From the NCBI GenBank assembly GCA_938008535.1, contig CALLKF010000080.1, positions 1 through 26,851 on the forward strand: a stretch of DNA of 26,851 nt, given 5' to 3'. The notes beneath the pieces are model-generated. The model saw only the letters and a program-made list of their open reading frames with translations. It did not search any database and was not told the origin of the DNA. The DNA comes from an uncultured Saprospirales bacterium (lineage in GTDB: Bacteria; Bacteroidota; Bacteroidia; Chitinophagales; JADIYW01). This document shows, in pieces, positions 12,658-20,975 of the stretch (position 1 is its first letter; the number at the start of each line of letters is the position of its first letter). The position numbers and the translations under genes are program-made.

Positions 12658-14544
12658 TTATTCGCCGTTACCTTCCATTTTTGCTTTCAAATCAGAAAGA
12701 GAACTTAAGTCACCTAATGTAGATTTCTCTATTTTAGAGTTTGTTTTTTCTACAGCTTCTTTTGTTTTCTTAGCTTCTTTTTTCTTTTCGCCTTCTACAG
12801 CTTTTTTCTCATCGATTTTAGCATCTTCGTTTACACGAGTATGTGATACGATAATACGTTTGTCATCTCTGTCAAACTCTAAAACTTTGAATGGTAAAAC
12901 TTCTTCTACATCAGCTAATTTTCCGTCTTCTTTTTTGATATGACGTGTTGGAGCAAATGCTTCGATTCCGTAAGGTAATTGAACCAATGCGCCTTTGTCT
13001 TCGCGTTTTAAAACGGTTGCTTCGTGCGTAGAACCAATTGGGAACAATGTTTCAAACGTGTCCCAAGGGTCTTCTTCCAATTGTTTGTGTCCTAAAACAA
13101 TTTTTCTGTTTTCTACATCTATTTCTAACACAACAACATCTAATTCATTGCCTACTTTCGTAAACTCAGATGGATGATTGTAACGCTTAGTCCAAGATAA
13201 ATCAGAAATGTGAACCATACCACCAACAACATCGTCTAATTCAACGAATACTCCGTAAGGTGTGATGTTTTTCACTTGTCCTTTCAATTTACTTCCAACT
13301 GGATATTTCTCAGCAATTAGTTTCCAAGGATCTTCTTGCATTTGTTTTAAGCTCAACGACATTTTACGTTCGTCTTTGTCTAAAGTAACTACCATTGCTT
13401 CAAATTCGTCGCCTAATTTGAAATAATCGCGTGAGTTGATTGGTTGGTTGCTCCATGAAACTTCTGAAACGTGAATCAAACCTTCCACACCTGGTACGAT
13501 TTCTAAGAAAGAACCGTAATCTTCGATGTTTACGATTTTACCTTTTACTTTAGCACCAACTTCGATACCTTCTGGTAAAGAATCCCAAGGATGAGGTTGT
13601 AATTGTTTTAAACCTAATGAAATACGTTTTTTGTTGTCATCATAATCAATTACAACTACTTGTAATTTTTGATCCATTTTCAATACTTCATTTGGATGGT
13701 TGATACGACCCCAAGAAATATCAGTGATGTATAATAAACCATCAACACCACCTAAATCGATGAATGCACCGAAGTCTGTAATGTTTTTGATAGTTCCTTC
13801 TAATACTTGACCTTTCTCTAATTTACCAATGATTTCTTGACGTTGTGATTCTAAATCGCTTTCAATTAATGCTTTGTGTGATACAACTGCATTTTTAATA
13901 GTTTCATTGATTTTTACAACTTTGAATTCCATTGTTTTGCCAACAAATTGATCATAATCCGTAATTGGTTTTACATCAATTTGAGAACCTGGTAAGAATG
14001 TTTCCATTCCGTATAAATCAACGATTAAGCCACCTTTAGTTTTGCTAATGATACGGCCTTTAACAATAGTGTCGTTTGCATTTGCTTCGCAGATGTAATC
14101 CCAAGCTTTTGTTAACTTGGCTTTTTTACGAGATAGAATTAATTGACCTTTTTTGTTTTCTTTGTTTTCTACATATACATCTACTTCGTCACCAACTTTT
14201 AATTCAGGTGTATCTTTGAACTCTGATTTAGAGATCATACCGTCTGATTTAAAACCAATGTTTAAGATAACATCTGTGTCTGTAATTGCAGTAACAATTG
14301 CTTTTACAATTTCATTGTCTTCAACTTGTTTGAACGTTTGATCGTACAATGTTTCTAACTCTGCAATTTTTTCTTTGGTGTATTTGTTAGCACCACGTTT
14401 GCTTACGTTCCAATCGAACTCTTCAGCTTTTACCGCAGGAATTACTAAATCGATAGTTTCCTGTTCGATAATTTCTTTTTGTTTAGGTACGGTAATGATG
14501 TCATCTACTGCATCAATTGCCGGAATTTCTGGTTTGTCTGTCAA
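12658..14544 (-). CDS. rpsA: 30S ribosomal protein S1
   Basis: S1 binds mRNA on the 30S subunit and helps initiation, important where Shine-Dalgarno sites are rare as here. The 628-residue protein has six S1 (OB-fold) motifs at about 75-140, 160-225, 245-313, 330-398, 417-485 and 500-570. The middle ones are canonical, for example ITDFGAFIDLGGVDGLLYIT, with SW...HPNE-type ends; the first and last diverge. A Lys/Glu-rich tail follows. The only in-frame start before a stop is TTG at 14544-14542, preceded by ATT, TCA and a TAG codon. A TATCTTTG promoter lies about 65 bp upstream and a strong hairpin terminator lies downstream, so the gene is its own unit. Confidence 0.97.
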   Translation of the reverse strand: MTDKPEIPAIDAVDDIITVPKQKEIIEQETIDLVIPAVKAEEFDWNVSKRGANKYTKEKIAELETLYDQTFKQVEDNEIVKAIVTAITDTDVILNIGFKSDGMISKSEFKDTPELKVGDEVDVYVENKENKKGQLILSRKKAKLTKAWDYICEANANDTIVKGRIISKTKGGLIVDLYGMETFLPGSQIDVKPITDYDQFVGKTMEFKVVKINETIKNAVVSHKALIESDLESQRQEIIGKLEKGQVLEGTIKNITDFGAFIDLGGVDGLLYITDISWGRINHPNEVLKMDQKLQVVVIDYDDNKKRISLGLKQLQPHPWDSLPEGIEVGAKVKGKIVNIEDYGSFLEIVPGVEGLIHVSEVSWSNQPINSRDYFKLGDEFEAMVVTLDKDERKMSLSLKQMQEDPWKLIAEKYPVGSKLKGQVKNITPYGVFVELDDVVGGMVHISDLSWTKRYNHPSEFTKVGNELDVVVLEIDVENRKIVLGHKQLEEDPWDTFETLFPIGSTHEATVLKREDKGALVQLPYGIEAFAPTRHIKKEDGKLADVEEVLPFKVLEFDRDDKRIIVSHTRVNEDAKIDEKKAVEGEKKKEAKKTKEAVEKTNSKIEKSTLGDLSSLSDLKAKMEGNGE

Positions 14545-14608
14545 AATTGACTAATTTAAATGGTTAAAAATAAAAAATATCTCTCCAAAAATTTAAATTT
14601 TCGGACTG

Positions 14609-14638
14609 CAAAGATAGCTGATAATTAGCTAATTTGAA
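14609..14638 (-). promoter_or_regulatory. Promoter of rpsA
   Basis: On the minus strand, TTC (14638-14636), a 19-bp spacer and TATCTTTG (14616-14609) match TTG-N19-TAnnTTTG with one mismatch. The leader to the TTG start would be about 60 nt. The rest of the 203-bp gap to the papain-family gene shows no clear hairpin. Confidence 0.75.
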
Positions 14639-14747
14639 AATTTGAAAATGAAAAAATTGCTGATTTTGAGCAATTTAATGCGTTTTTAACAAGAAAAAAT
14701 GTATAATTCTACATATCTGTATTCGTATACACCTAATTTTCTGTGTT

Positions 14748-16403
14748 TCAATTATCTTCGATAAACAATACTTGGCTGCCGAATTTTTTCAGATCGTCGT
14801 AGCTGATCCAGTAGAATCCGTCTTTGCCAGCATCCGTGCCCCAACTGTTCATGATTTCGAATGAGCCACCGTTTACGGCATCGTTGTAGCCGATAATGCA
14901 CATTGCATGTCCGACGTATAAATCTGAAATCTTTTTGGCATTTTTTGCTTCTGCATAATCTTTTGGATTTGGATACCAGATGCCTGTTTTGGTATCTACA
15001 GTATTAAAACTTTTTGGAAGATACATGCTAAATACAATTGGCTTTTTTTCTTTGAGCATGCGCTTCATATCTAAAATAGTGCTGTCTTGAATATCGAACC
15101 AAGAACTAAAGCGTTGGAAGTCGTGGATTTTATAATTTTCTGCATTTTTTTTGTCTGCATCAGAATAAACGGTCGCGCAATTATACGGCGAATTGTCCCA
15201 GGCGATGACGCCTTTGTCTTCCATAAATTGCAAAGCAGTGACCAAACTTGAACCATTTTGGCATGTATTGTCGTCTTGGAATTTTATGTTTAAAAATAGA
15301 AACTGTGGCGAAAAAGAATGTTTTGCAATGGCTGCTGCGCTGTCGATATTATTATAATTATTTCGTACGGACCATGCGATAGTGCGTGCTGCATAAGCAG
15401 TTGACCATGCGACGCAAGTGCCATAGTTGCCTTGCGACCGCACAACAGGTGTGTATTGTCTTAATGAAAACTGAGCTGGCAAATCATCGGCACCGCGCAT
15501 ATTATTTGAAGGTAGTTTTTTTACTTTTTGGTAAGATTCGATGTCTTCTTTCAATCCTTTTTTATAATTGTTATTGGTTACAATTGGTTTATTAATTTGC
15601 TGCATTATTTTATCGAACGTTGCATAAAACAAGAGGTCTGAAGGTTTGCCAAGTGCTTTATAAACTTCGTTATAGCATAATTCTTTTTGTGTGGTTTTAG
15701 GTTTGGTTTTATTATCTTTTATTAAAGTATAAATTATTGCTTCCATTTCGCCAGCATCATCGAAATATGGTTTTATTACTGCTTTAGCAGTTGCTTTATT
15801 TTTAGTTTTATCATAAAATGCAAGCTGATACGTTGTTTCCTTTCCATTGACTTCATCTGACTGAAAATCTGAACGATATAATAATAAAGTATCTTTTGAA
15901 GTACGCAGTATATGCATCACAGATTTATTGCCTTTCTGATTTATTTGCAATCCAAGCCAACTTCCGTTTGATAAATCGTAATCATTCGTGTTGAATAAAT
16001 ATTTATTCGGTTGGCTGTTGCTTATTAAAATTAGCGAATTAACATTGGTATTTGTTTCAAAAGCATTAGGTATCTTTTCGTACATTTCACTTCGAGCACT
16101 CAAAGATGCTGTAGAACTTTGCACTCTAATTGTTTTGGATAATACTTCAATCCATAAATTGTCTTTTTTTTGTGCAGTGGCACTTGGACTGACAATAAAT
16201 GTTCCTTTGCCTGGAACAATCATTCTTATTACATCTTGTTTAGATGAAAATTGCAACACTTCTTTTTCCGAAATTTTGGTTCCGATTCTTACAAACGTTC
16301 CGTCAGCTTTTTTTATTTTTCCGATAACTTTGGTTACTACATTTTGGCTAAATAAATTTACAAATGCAAGTGATAATAAAATGAGTAAACTAATTTTTCG
16401 CAC
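14748..16403 (-). CDS. Exported papain-family (C1A) cysteine peptidase with FecR-like N-terminal region
   Basis: A 551-residue protein starting with GTG. A signal peptide ends near LFSQ (residue 20). Residues about 25-75 (IGKIKKADGTFVRIGTKISE, then EVLQFSSKQDVIRMI and GKGTFIVSP) resemble a FecR-type beta domain. The middle (about 120-230) is a beta-rich region I cannot name. The C-terminal papain-like domain (about 305-551) has all four catalytic positions: oxyanion Q324 and nucleophile C330 in QGNYGTCVAWSTAYA, H499 in VGHAMCIIGYND, and N519 in IMNSWGTDAGKDGFYW. Active protease is therefore expected, acting outside the cytoplasm. It is the last gene of the CHASE2-caspase-papain unit, 10 bp after the caspase gene. 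Confidence 0.93.
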   Translation of the reverse strand: MRKISLLILLSLAFVNLFSQNVVTKVIGKIKKADGTFVRIGTKISEKEVLQFSSKQDVIRMIVPGKGTFIVSPSATAQKKDNLWIEVLSKTIRVQSSTASLSARSEMYEKIPNAFETNTNVNSLILISNSQPNKYLFNTNDYDLSNGSWLGLQINQKGNKSVMHILRTSKDTLLLYRSDFQSDEVNGKETTYQLAFYDKTKNKATAKAVIKPYFDDAGEMEAIIYTLIKDNKTKPKTTQKELCYNEVYKALGKPSDLLFYATFDKIMQQINKPIVTNNNYKKGLKEDIESYQKVKKLPSNNMRGADDLPAQFSLRQYTPVVRSQGNYGTCVAWSTAYAARTIAWSVRNNYNNIDSAAAIAKHSFSPQFLFLNIKFQDDNTCQNGSSLVTALQFMEDKGVIAWDNSPYNCATVYSDADKKNAENYKIHDFQRFSSWFDIQDSTILDMKRMLKEKKPIVFSMYLPKSFNTVDTKTGIWYPNPKDYAEAKNAKKISDLYVGHAMCIIGYNDAVNGGSFEIMNSWGTDAGKDGFYWISYDDLKKFGSQVLFIEDN

Positions 16404-16413
16404 TGTTAATAGT

Positions 16414-17736
16414 TTAATTCTTCTTCATAAAATAAAACTGACCGCCTTCGTTGCCATCACTTCCAAAATCTATAAGTTTAGGTTCGGTATTTGCTTGGTT
16501 TTTTATGCCACTATAAATTATGCTATATAATTCACTGACTGGTAAATAAGGAGCTTCATTATTTTGTAATGCTTCCATTACCATTTTTACAAATACACTT
16601 TGTCCAGGTACTTTTTCCAAGCCACCACTGGTTAATACTTGTCTGCTTCTAAGTTTATATTCCCATTTGCTCGGTGTTTTTACTTCTTCTTTGCCACGCA
16701 TCGCACCGCTGTAACAGGCATCCGATAACATCAGGATATGTTTTGTTTTGCTGCCAGCAACCAGCTCGTCTAATTTTTTACTTGAAATATAATCCACATC
16801 AATATTCGTGGCATTTATAGGCACCCAATATCCAATTAATTCTGTTCCTTTATTCTTATAGGTTCCATGTCCTGCAAAATAAATAATCAGATTGTCGTTT
16901 TCGTTCATCGATTCCAATAATGAACTCAACGTCGATAAAATTTTAACGTAGTCTTTATTATATAACTCTACAATGTTTGTGCTGTCAAATCCATATTTTT
17001 TTACCAGTACGCTTTTTATTTGTTTTGATTCAGAGATAGTACTTGGCAATGGACTCCAGCCACCGCTCTTGTAGTCACTGCATGCAATTAATATTGCATG
17101 AAATTTTGGGTTCTCATCAGCAGAAATTAGTGGAATTTTATCAGAAGCATCATTGTTGGAAGCAGCAATTTTAGGTGGTTGTACAATATCGTACGAATGT
17201 GTTCCAATATTGCCTTTTTTATCGGATGCCTGAATAATCAATTTAGACGCTGTGCCTGGAATATTCATAGAAAAATAGCCGCCAGGTTTTATTTCTGTAA
17301 CGTTTGTTCCATTTATATTGATCCAATCAACGCCTGCTAAATCTTTTACAATACCACTTACAAATAACTGCGGATGCCCAATGTCATCGGCCTCTACGGT
17401 TAGCGAGCCAATAATTTTAGGAGTTAATAATTGTATTTCTGGTGACGATTTATCTAATGCAATATCTTGTTTTATTTTTTTCTGGGTTCGTGCCATTTTA
17501 TAAGGAATATCATCTGAACTCGGATGAATAGTCAATGCTTTTCTGTAATATTCCATTGCTTTCTCGTAGTTTCCTGCACGTTCATTGTGCCAACCTTTAA
17601 ATTCTAATAAATTTGCATAGATATAATCACCAAATTTGAGGTTGGATTTTGTAACTTCTAAAGAAGTATCTGTGTCTTGACTAAATGAAGCAATTGAAAA
17701 TACTATCAATAAACTTAACATAGTGATTCCCTTCAT
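16414..17736 (-). CDS. Exported caspase-fold (C14) peptidase with TPR-like N-terminus
   Basis: A 440-residue protein. Its signal peptide ends at IASFSQ (residue 20). Residues about 36-95 form TPR-like helices (GWHNERAGNYEKAMEYYRKA). Residues about 100-185 are an Ig-like beta domain with GSLTVEADDIGHPQLFVSG and PGGYFSMNIPG. The caspase domain follows (about 211-440): FHAILIACSDYKSGGWSPL, catalytic H290 in LIIYFAGHGTYKN and nucleophile C341 in LMLSDACYSGAM. Both catalytic residues are intact, as in bacterial metacaspases/orthocaspases, which usually cut after Arg or Lys. The signal peptide places it in the periplasm or outside. It lies between the CHASE2 gene (37-bp gap) and the papain-family gene (10-bp gap); substrate and trigger are unknown. 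Confidence 0.94.
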   Translation of the reverse strand: MKGITMLSLLIVFSIASFSQDTDTSLEVTKSNLKFGDYIYANLLEFKGWHNERAGNYEKAMEYYRKALTIHPSSDDIPYKMARTQKKIKQDIALDKSSPEIQLLTPKIIGSLTVEADDIGHPQLFVSGIVKDLAGVDWININGTNVTEIKPGGYFSMNIPGTASKLIIQASDKKGNIGTHSYDIVQPPKIAASNNDASDKIPLISADENPKFHAILIACSDYKSGGWSPLPSTISESKQIKSVLVKKYGFDSTNIVELYNKDYVKILSTLSSLLESMNENDNLIIYFAGHGTYKNKGTELIGYWVPINATNIDVDYISSKKLDELVAGSKTKHILMLSDACYSGAMRGKEEVKTPSKWEYKLRSRQVLTSGGLEKVPGQSVFVKMVMEALQNNEAPYLPVSELYSIIYSGIKNQANTEPKLIDFGSDGNEGGQFYFMKKN

Positions 17737-17773
17737 AGCATTGTTTTATTGTACTAAAGATATGAAAATAATC

Positions 17774-18958
17774 TTACTCTGCTTTGTATTTTTTGTGTGT
17801 GAAATATTCCAGAAAAGTGAGAAGAAATGCAGGCAAGAATAAATCTATTTGTAGGTTGAATAGGAAGATGCCTATTAAAGAAAAAAGCAACAAGTAACCC
17901 ATGTAAGTAAAATAATTTTGGATAAAAGATTCGAGATGTTTTGAAAAGATGAATGAAAATTTTAGGTTGATTTTTGGCAGTTTGCTAAAACAAGCAAAGT
18001 AGCTTAATGAACTAAGAATTATCCATAAAATAAACAGCCAAAAATAACTCACCAAATGCTGATTGTTGAGTAATGAAAGATAAACGTTTGCCAATATGAT
18101 GCTTCCAGATGATTTTCCTAAAGGTGTGATGTGAATGTCTGAGTCGAAGTTGCCGATGAAGATGATTTTATTTTGAAAAAGTTGCTGACACATGGTGGTG
18201 TCGCCTTCAAAACCAAGTAGTAATTCACCTAAGTTGTAATATTCTGCGTAACTACATTTATTGCTTTTTAAATCGTTTGGATTTAAATAATAACTTGGCC
18301 ATATAGAAGAAAGGCAAAGATGCTTGTTACATGTGCTAAAAAAAGTATGCTCATCATAAAAAGCACGATTTATTTTTTGATGCAAGAAAACAGGAATAGT
18401 AGGTGTGTTGTCTTCTGCAAATAATTTAAATTTAGTAACGCCGCTGCCAAATGATGTGTAATCTGCATTCGCTGTATTAGCATTTATGAATGGTTTTATA
18501 TATTGACCATTTTCATTTTTTAAAATCGGAATAACAATGTTTTTATTAAAAGAGATTTCGTTGTTTAATAATGTGTCTATTGATGGATTTGTGGTGTTTT
18601 TATAGTAAAATTGAAGATCTAATAAAGTATAAATAGGTTTGTTTGGTGATTGATTGATGAACTGAATAAATTGGTAAAGTTTTTCTCTATTGCTGATGGC
18701 GATATTTCCGTAATCAAGCGTGTCATCAACCAATGCAATATCTTTGCTGGTGTTTATAAAAATAAATTTTGGTGCAATTTTTGGCTTTGCAGAAAAGACT
18801 TTAAATTTCCATAAATAAACCTTTGAGAAGAACGCATCTTCAAATGCAAACGTATATTGGCTGTTGGTAAAAGTCCAAGTAATGAACAACAAAATAAATC
18901 CTATCGTAAGAGAAATAATTCCTTTGCTATACCAACTATCTAAATTTAGTTTTTCCAT
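17774..18958 (-). CDS. CHASE2-domain membrane sensor without a cytosolic output domain
   Basis: A 394-residue inner-membrane protein. TM1 (about 13-30) is followed by an extracytoplasmic region (about 31-304) with CHASE2 features: AFEDAFFSKVYLW near the start, KFIFINTSKDIALVDD, a LDLQFYYKN strand and the closing NKIIFIGNFDSDIHITPLG before SGSIILANVYLSLLN. Three further membrane segments follow (about 305-324, 350-366, 370-386), ending with the basic tail THKKYKAE. CHASE2 domains are usually fused to kinases or cyclases; here no effector is attached, so any output must come through partners, most simply the two proteases encoded downstream. A TATCTTTA promoter box lies 13 bp upstream. The CHASE2 assignment is from motif and topology and is slightly less certain than the protease calls. 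Confidence 0.82.
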   Translation of the reverse strand: MEKLNLDSWYSKGIISLTIGFILLFITWTFTNSQYTFAFEDAFFSKVYLWKFKVFSAKPKIAPKFIFINTSKDIALVDDTLDYGNIAISNREKLYQFIQFINQSPNKPIYTLLDLQFYYKNTTNPSIDTLLNNEISFNKNIVIPILKNENGQYIKPFINANTANADYTSFGSGVTKFKLFAEDNTPTIPVFLHQKINRAFYDEHTFFSTCNKHLCLSSIWPSYYLNPNDLKSNKCSYAEYYNLGELLLGFEGDTTMCQQLFQNKIIFIGNFDSDIHITPLGKSSGSIILANVYLSLLNNQHLVSYFWLFILWIILSSLSYFACFSKLPKINLKFSFIFSKHLESFIQNYFTYMGYLLLFSLIGIFLFNLQIDLFLPAFLLTFLEYFTHKKYKAE

Positions 18959-18971
18959 AATCAGTAAAAAA

Positions 18972-19003
18972 TAAAGATAGTTTTTTCGTTTGGTAAATCA
19001 CAA
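18972..19003 (-). promoter_or_regulatory. Promoter of the CHASE2-caspase-papain operon
   Basis: On the minus strand, TTG (19003-19001), a 21-bp spacer and TATCTTTA (18979-18972) match the Bacteroidota consensus with one mismatch. It sits in the 58-bp gap after the desaturase gene and suggests the three-gene unit is transcribed separately from it. Confidence 0.6.
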
Positions 19004-19016
19004 TGATGTTTAATGT

Positions 19017-20108
19017 TTAAGCCACCTTCAACTTACTTTGATAAAAACGATTGGCTCGTTTTATGGAAGCAATATCATTAAAGCGTACACCTTGCTCTTG
19101 CATTACTTTGTGCGCTTTGGCTGCGGTGAATTGTCGCACATAAAATGTTTCGTTTACCACAAAATGATGAATAGCATGTGTGCTACCGAAATTGCAGCAA
19201 AACAACTGCATAGGAATGAAATACCATTTGTTTAATACTTGTGTTTGTTGCATTACATTTCCTGCTTCTACATCGCCGTAATAGTGCATGTTTGAAGTAA
19301 TGAAATGCAATGAAAACATTCGGAATAAATTTGGAAAAATTAAAATGGCTACTAACGGATTTATCCATTTGAATTGTGCTTCTATAATTGCAGGACTTTG
19401 ATAGCCTACATTAAAAATAGCGAAAATAAAATGTACTGCATGATGTGCTAAAAAGAAATACCATACTAAATATAAACCAAGCGTGAACGGCAACATTCCA
19501 TAGATTTTTAATTTCTTAAATTCAAGAGCTTGTTCTCTCGGAAGTTCTCCATTTTTTACGGCTTCTATAATATCTTTGCGAATTCGGGCTCCTCTTAACA
19601 CGCCACCTAATAAAATATCTGCAGTAGTGATTAGTCTTTTGAAAGACCATTGCTCACCATTGGTAACACCACGTTCTTCGATGTCAGTTTTAGTGCCTGA
19701 AACACGATGATGATGAAAATGAATTTCTCTGCGCAACCACGGATTTATGGTCATTGGACGAAAAATCCAAACGCCAAGCATCATCAAATTTTGTACGAAT
19801 TTATTTTTTTTGAAATACATGAAATGAATTAAATCATGTTCGAGTTCATGCAAAAAAGAAGTCCAGAATGCTACAGAAAGTATGACTGCAATTGTGGGAA
19901 TTTTGTGTTGTAAATACAACACTGCAGATAAAATGATCATTGCAATTGAAAAAGAAAAAATGAAAAAGCCAATTGCATTTTGGTGTTGTAGAATTGGATA
20001 TTTCGCACGAAATTCTTTGCTTGCTTGCTGCACTTCTTTACGAATTATTTTTGTTTTTAATTCGTCTTCTTTGCTTTTGATTTTTATATCGTCTATAACT
20101 AATTCCAT
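19017..20108 (-). CDS. Membrane fatty-acid desaturase family protein
   Basis: A 363-residue integral membrane di-iron protein that probably desaturates or hydroxylates lipid acyl chains. Three His boxes are visible: HELEHD (H87, H91), REIHFHHHR (H130, H132-H134) and HAIHHFVVNE, in the usual order, with hydrophobic segments around 48-66, 72-86, 205-220 and 250-268 forming the membrane part. The N-terminal 40 residues are charged and soluble. The substrate cannot be told from sequence; delta-9-type acyl-lipid desaturases, carotenoid hydroxylase/ketolase-like and sphingolipid enzymes share the fold. It is followed by the CHASE2 operon promoter and preceded by cmk with a 108-bp gap in which I see no clear promoter box. 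Confidence 0.9.
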   Translation of the reverse strand: MELVIDDIKIKSKEDELKTKIIRKEVQQASKEFRAKYPILQHQNAIGFFIFSFSIAMIILSAVLYLQHKIPTIAVILSVAFWTSFLHELEHDLIHFMYFKKNKFVQNLMMLGVWIFRPMTINPWLRREIHFHHHRVSGTKTDIEERGVTNGEQWSFKRLITTADILLGGVLRGARIRKDIIEAVKNGELPREQALEFKKLKIYGMLPFTLGLYLVWYFFLAHHAVHFIFAIFNVGYQSPAIIEAQFKWINPLVAILIFPNLFRMFSLHFITSNMHYYGDVEAGNVMQQTQVLNKWYFIPMQLFCCNFGSTHAIHHFVVNETFYVRQFTAAKAHKVMQEQGVRFNDIASIKRANRFYQSKLKVA

Positions 20109-20216
20109 AAACTAAAATTACAACATTTTTAGTTTATATAATCGCAAAAGAAACAACGCTTTACGCAAAGTTTACTCAAAAGTGCAGGAATTTATCTATA
20201 GATAAGTGAAAACAGC

Positions 20217-20897
20217 TTAACTATTTATCAACTGCATTGCTTTCTCGTAAATTAAATCGATTTGATTTTCTAAGCTAAGATTGGTAGTGTCGATTTCTAT
20301 TGCGTCTGAAACTTTTGTTAAAGGTGAATCTTCGCGTGTGGAATCGATTCTATCACGATGCAACAAATTTGCTTTTAGTTCTTCCAACGGAAATAATTTT
20401 CCTGTTTTTTTGAGCAATTCATCTTGCCTGCGTTTTGTGCGTACATCTACATCAGCTGTCATAAAAAATTTGAGTTCAGCATCTGGAATCACCACGCTTC
20501 CAATATCGCGACCTTCCATCACCACGCCTTTTTGTGCAGCCATTTTTTGTTGTTGCTCTACCAGCTTTCTACGCACATTACTCATGGCAGCCACTTCGGA
20601 AACAATGGCAGCCACGCGCGGTTGGCGAATCTCATCTTCTACATCTACATCATTTAAAAACGTATGATGTACATCACCAACTTTCTTAAAATCAATTTCA
20701 ATTTTTGGCAATGCATTTTCGATGCCATCAAAATTATCTAAATCTATCAAATGCTGTTGAAAATAAAGCGTTACAGCACGATACATCGCACCAGAATCGA
20801 TATAAATATAGCCGAGTTTTTTTGCCACACTTTTTGCAGTAGAAGATTTTCCGCAAGCGGAAAATCCATCGATGGCAATGTTTATCTTTTTAGTCAT
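20217..20897 (-). CDS. cmk: Cytidylate (dCMP) kinase
   Basis: This enzyme phosphorylates CMP and dCMP to the diphosphates with ATP in the cytosol. The 226-residue P-loop kinase has GFSACGKSSTAKSVAKKLGY (residues 11-30), IDSGAMYRAVTLY, EGRDIGSVVIPDAELKFFMT, and the lid/Arg region RRQDELLKK with DRIDSTREDSPL. The NMP-binding insert is present, and length is typical. It lies downstream of porQ on the same strand, a pairing common in Bacteroidota; the 78-bp spacer is filled by heptamer repeats that fold into a hairpin ending at its start codon. Confidence 0.97.
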   Translation of the reverse strand: MTKKINIAIDGFSACGKSSTAKSVAKKLGYIYIDSGAMYRAVTLYFQQHLIDLDNFDGIENALPKIEIDFKKVGDVHHTFLNDVDVEDEIRQPRVAAIVSEVAAMSNVRRKLVEQQQKMAAQKGVVMEGRDIGSVVIPDAELKFFMTADVDVRTKRRQDELLKKTGKLFPLEELKANLLHRDRIDSTREDSPLTKVSDAIEIDTTNLSLENQIDLIYEKAMQLINS

Positions 20898-20975
20898 GAG
20901 TAATTAGTTATAAGTCGTAAGTCGTGAGTCGTGAGAAAAAAAACACTTACGACTCACAACTTTTAGCTCGCGACT
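20898..20975. repeat. Heptamer tandem repeats forming a long hairpin between porQ and cmk
   Basis: Plus-strand 7-bp units start directly at the cmk start codon: GAGTAAT, TAGTTAT, AAGTCGT, AAGTCGT, GAGTCGT (20898-20932). On the minus strand, 20945-20976 reads AAGTCGC, GAGCTAA, AAGTTGT, GAGTCGT. GTGAGTCGT (20924-20932) pairs perfectly with ACGACTCAC (20949-20957); after one mismatch, AAGT (20919-20922) pairs with ACTT (20959-20962). The 16-nt loop is A-rich. It fills the whole gap between the porQ stop and the cmk start. Confidence 0.92.

Noticed and set aside
14701..14747. Terminator after the papain-family gene
   Set aside because: Only short TGTA/TACA and GTATAC pairings are present, with no stable stem or T-run.
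14748..18958. Anti-phage abortive-infection module
   Set aside because: Both proteases have signal peptides and no cytosolic sensor, nuclease or other defence gene is adjacent; an envelope role fits better.
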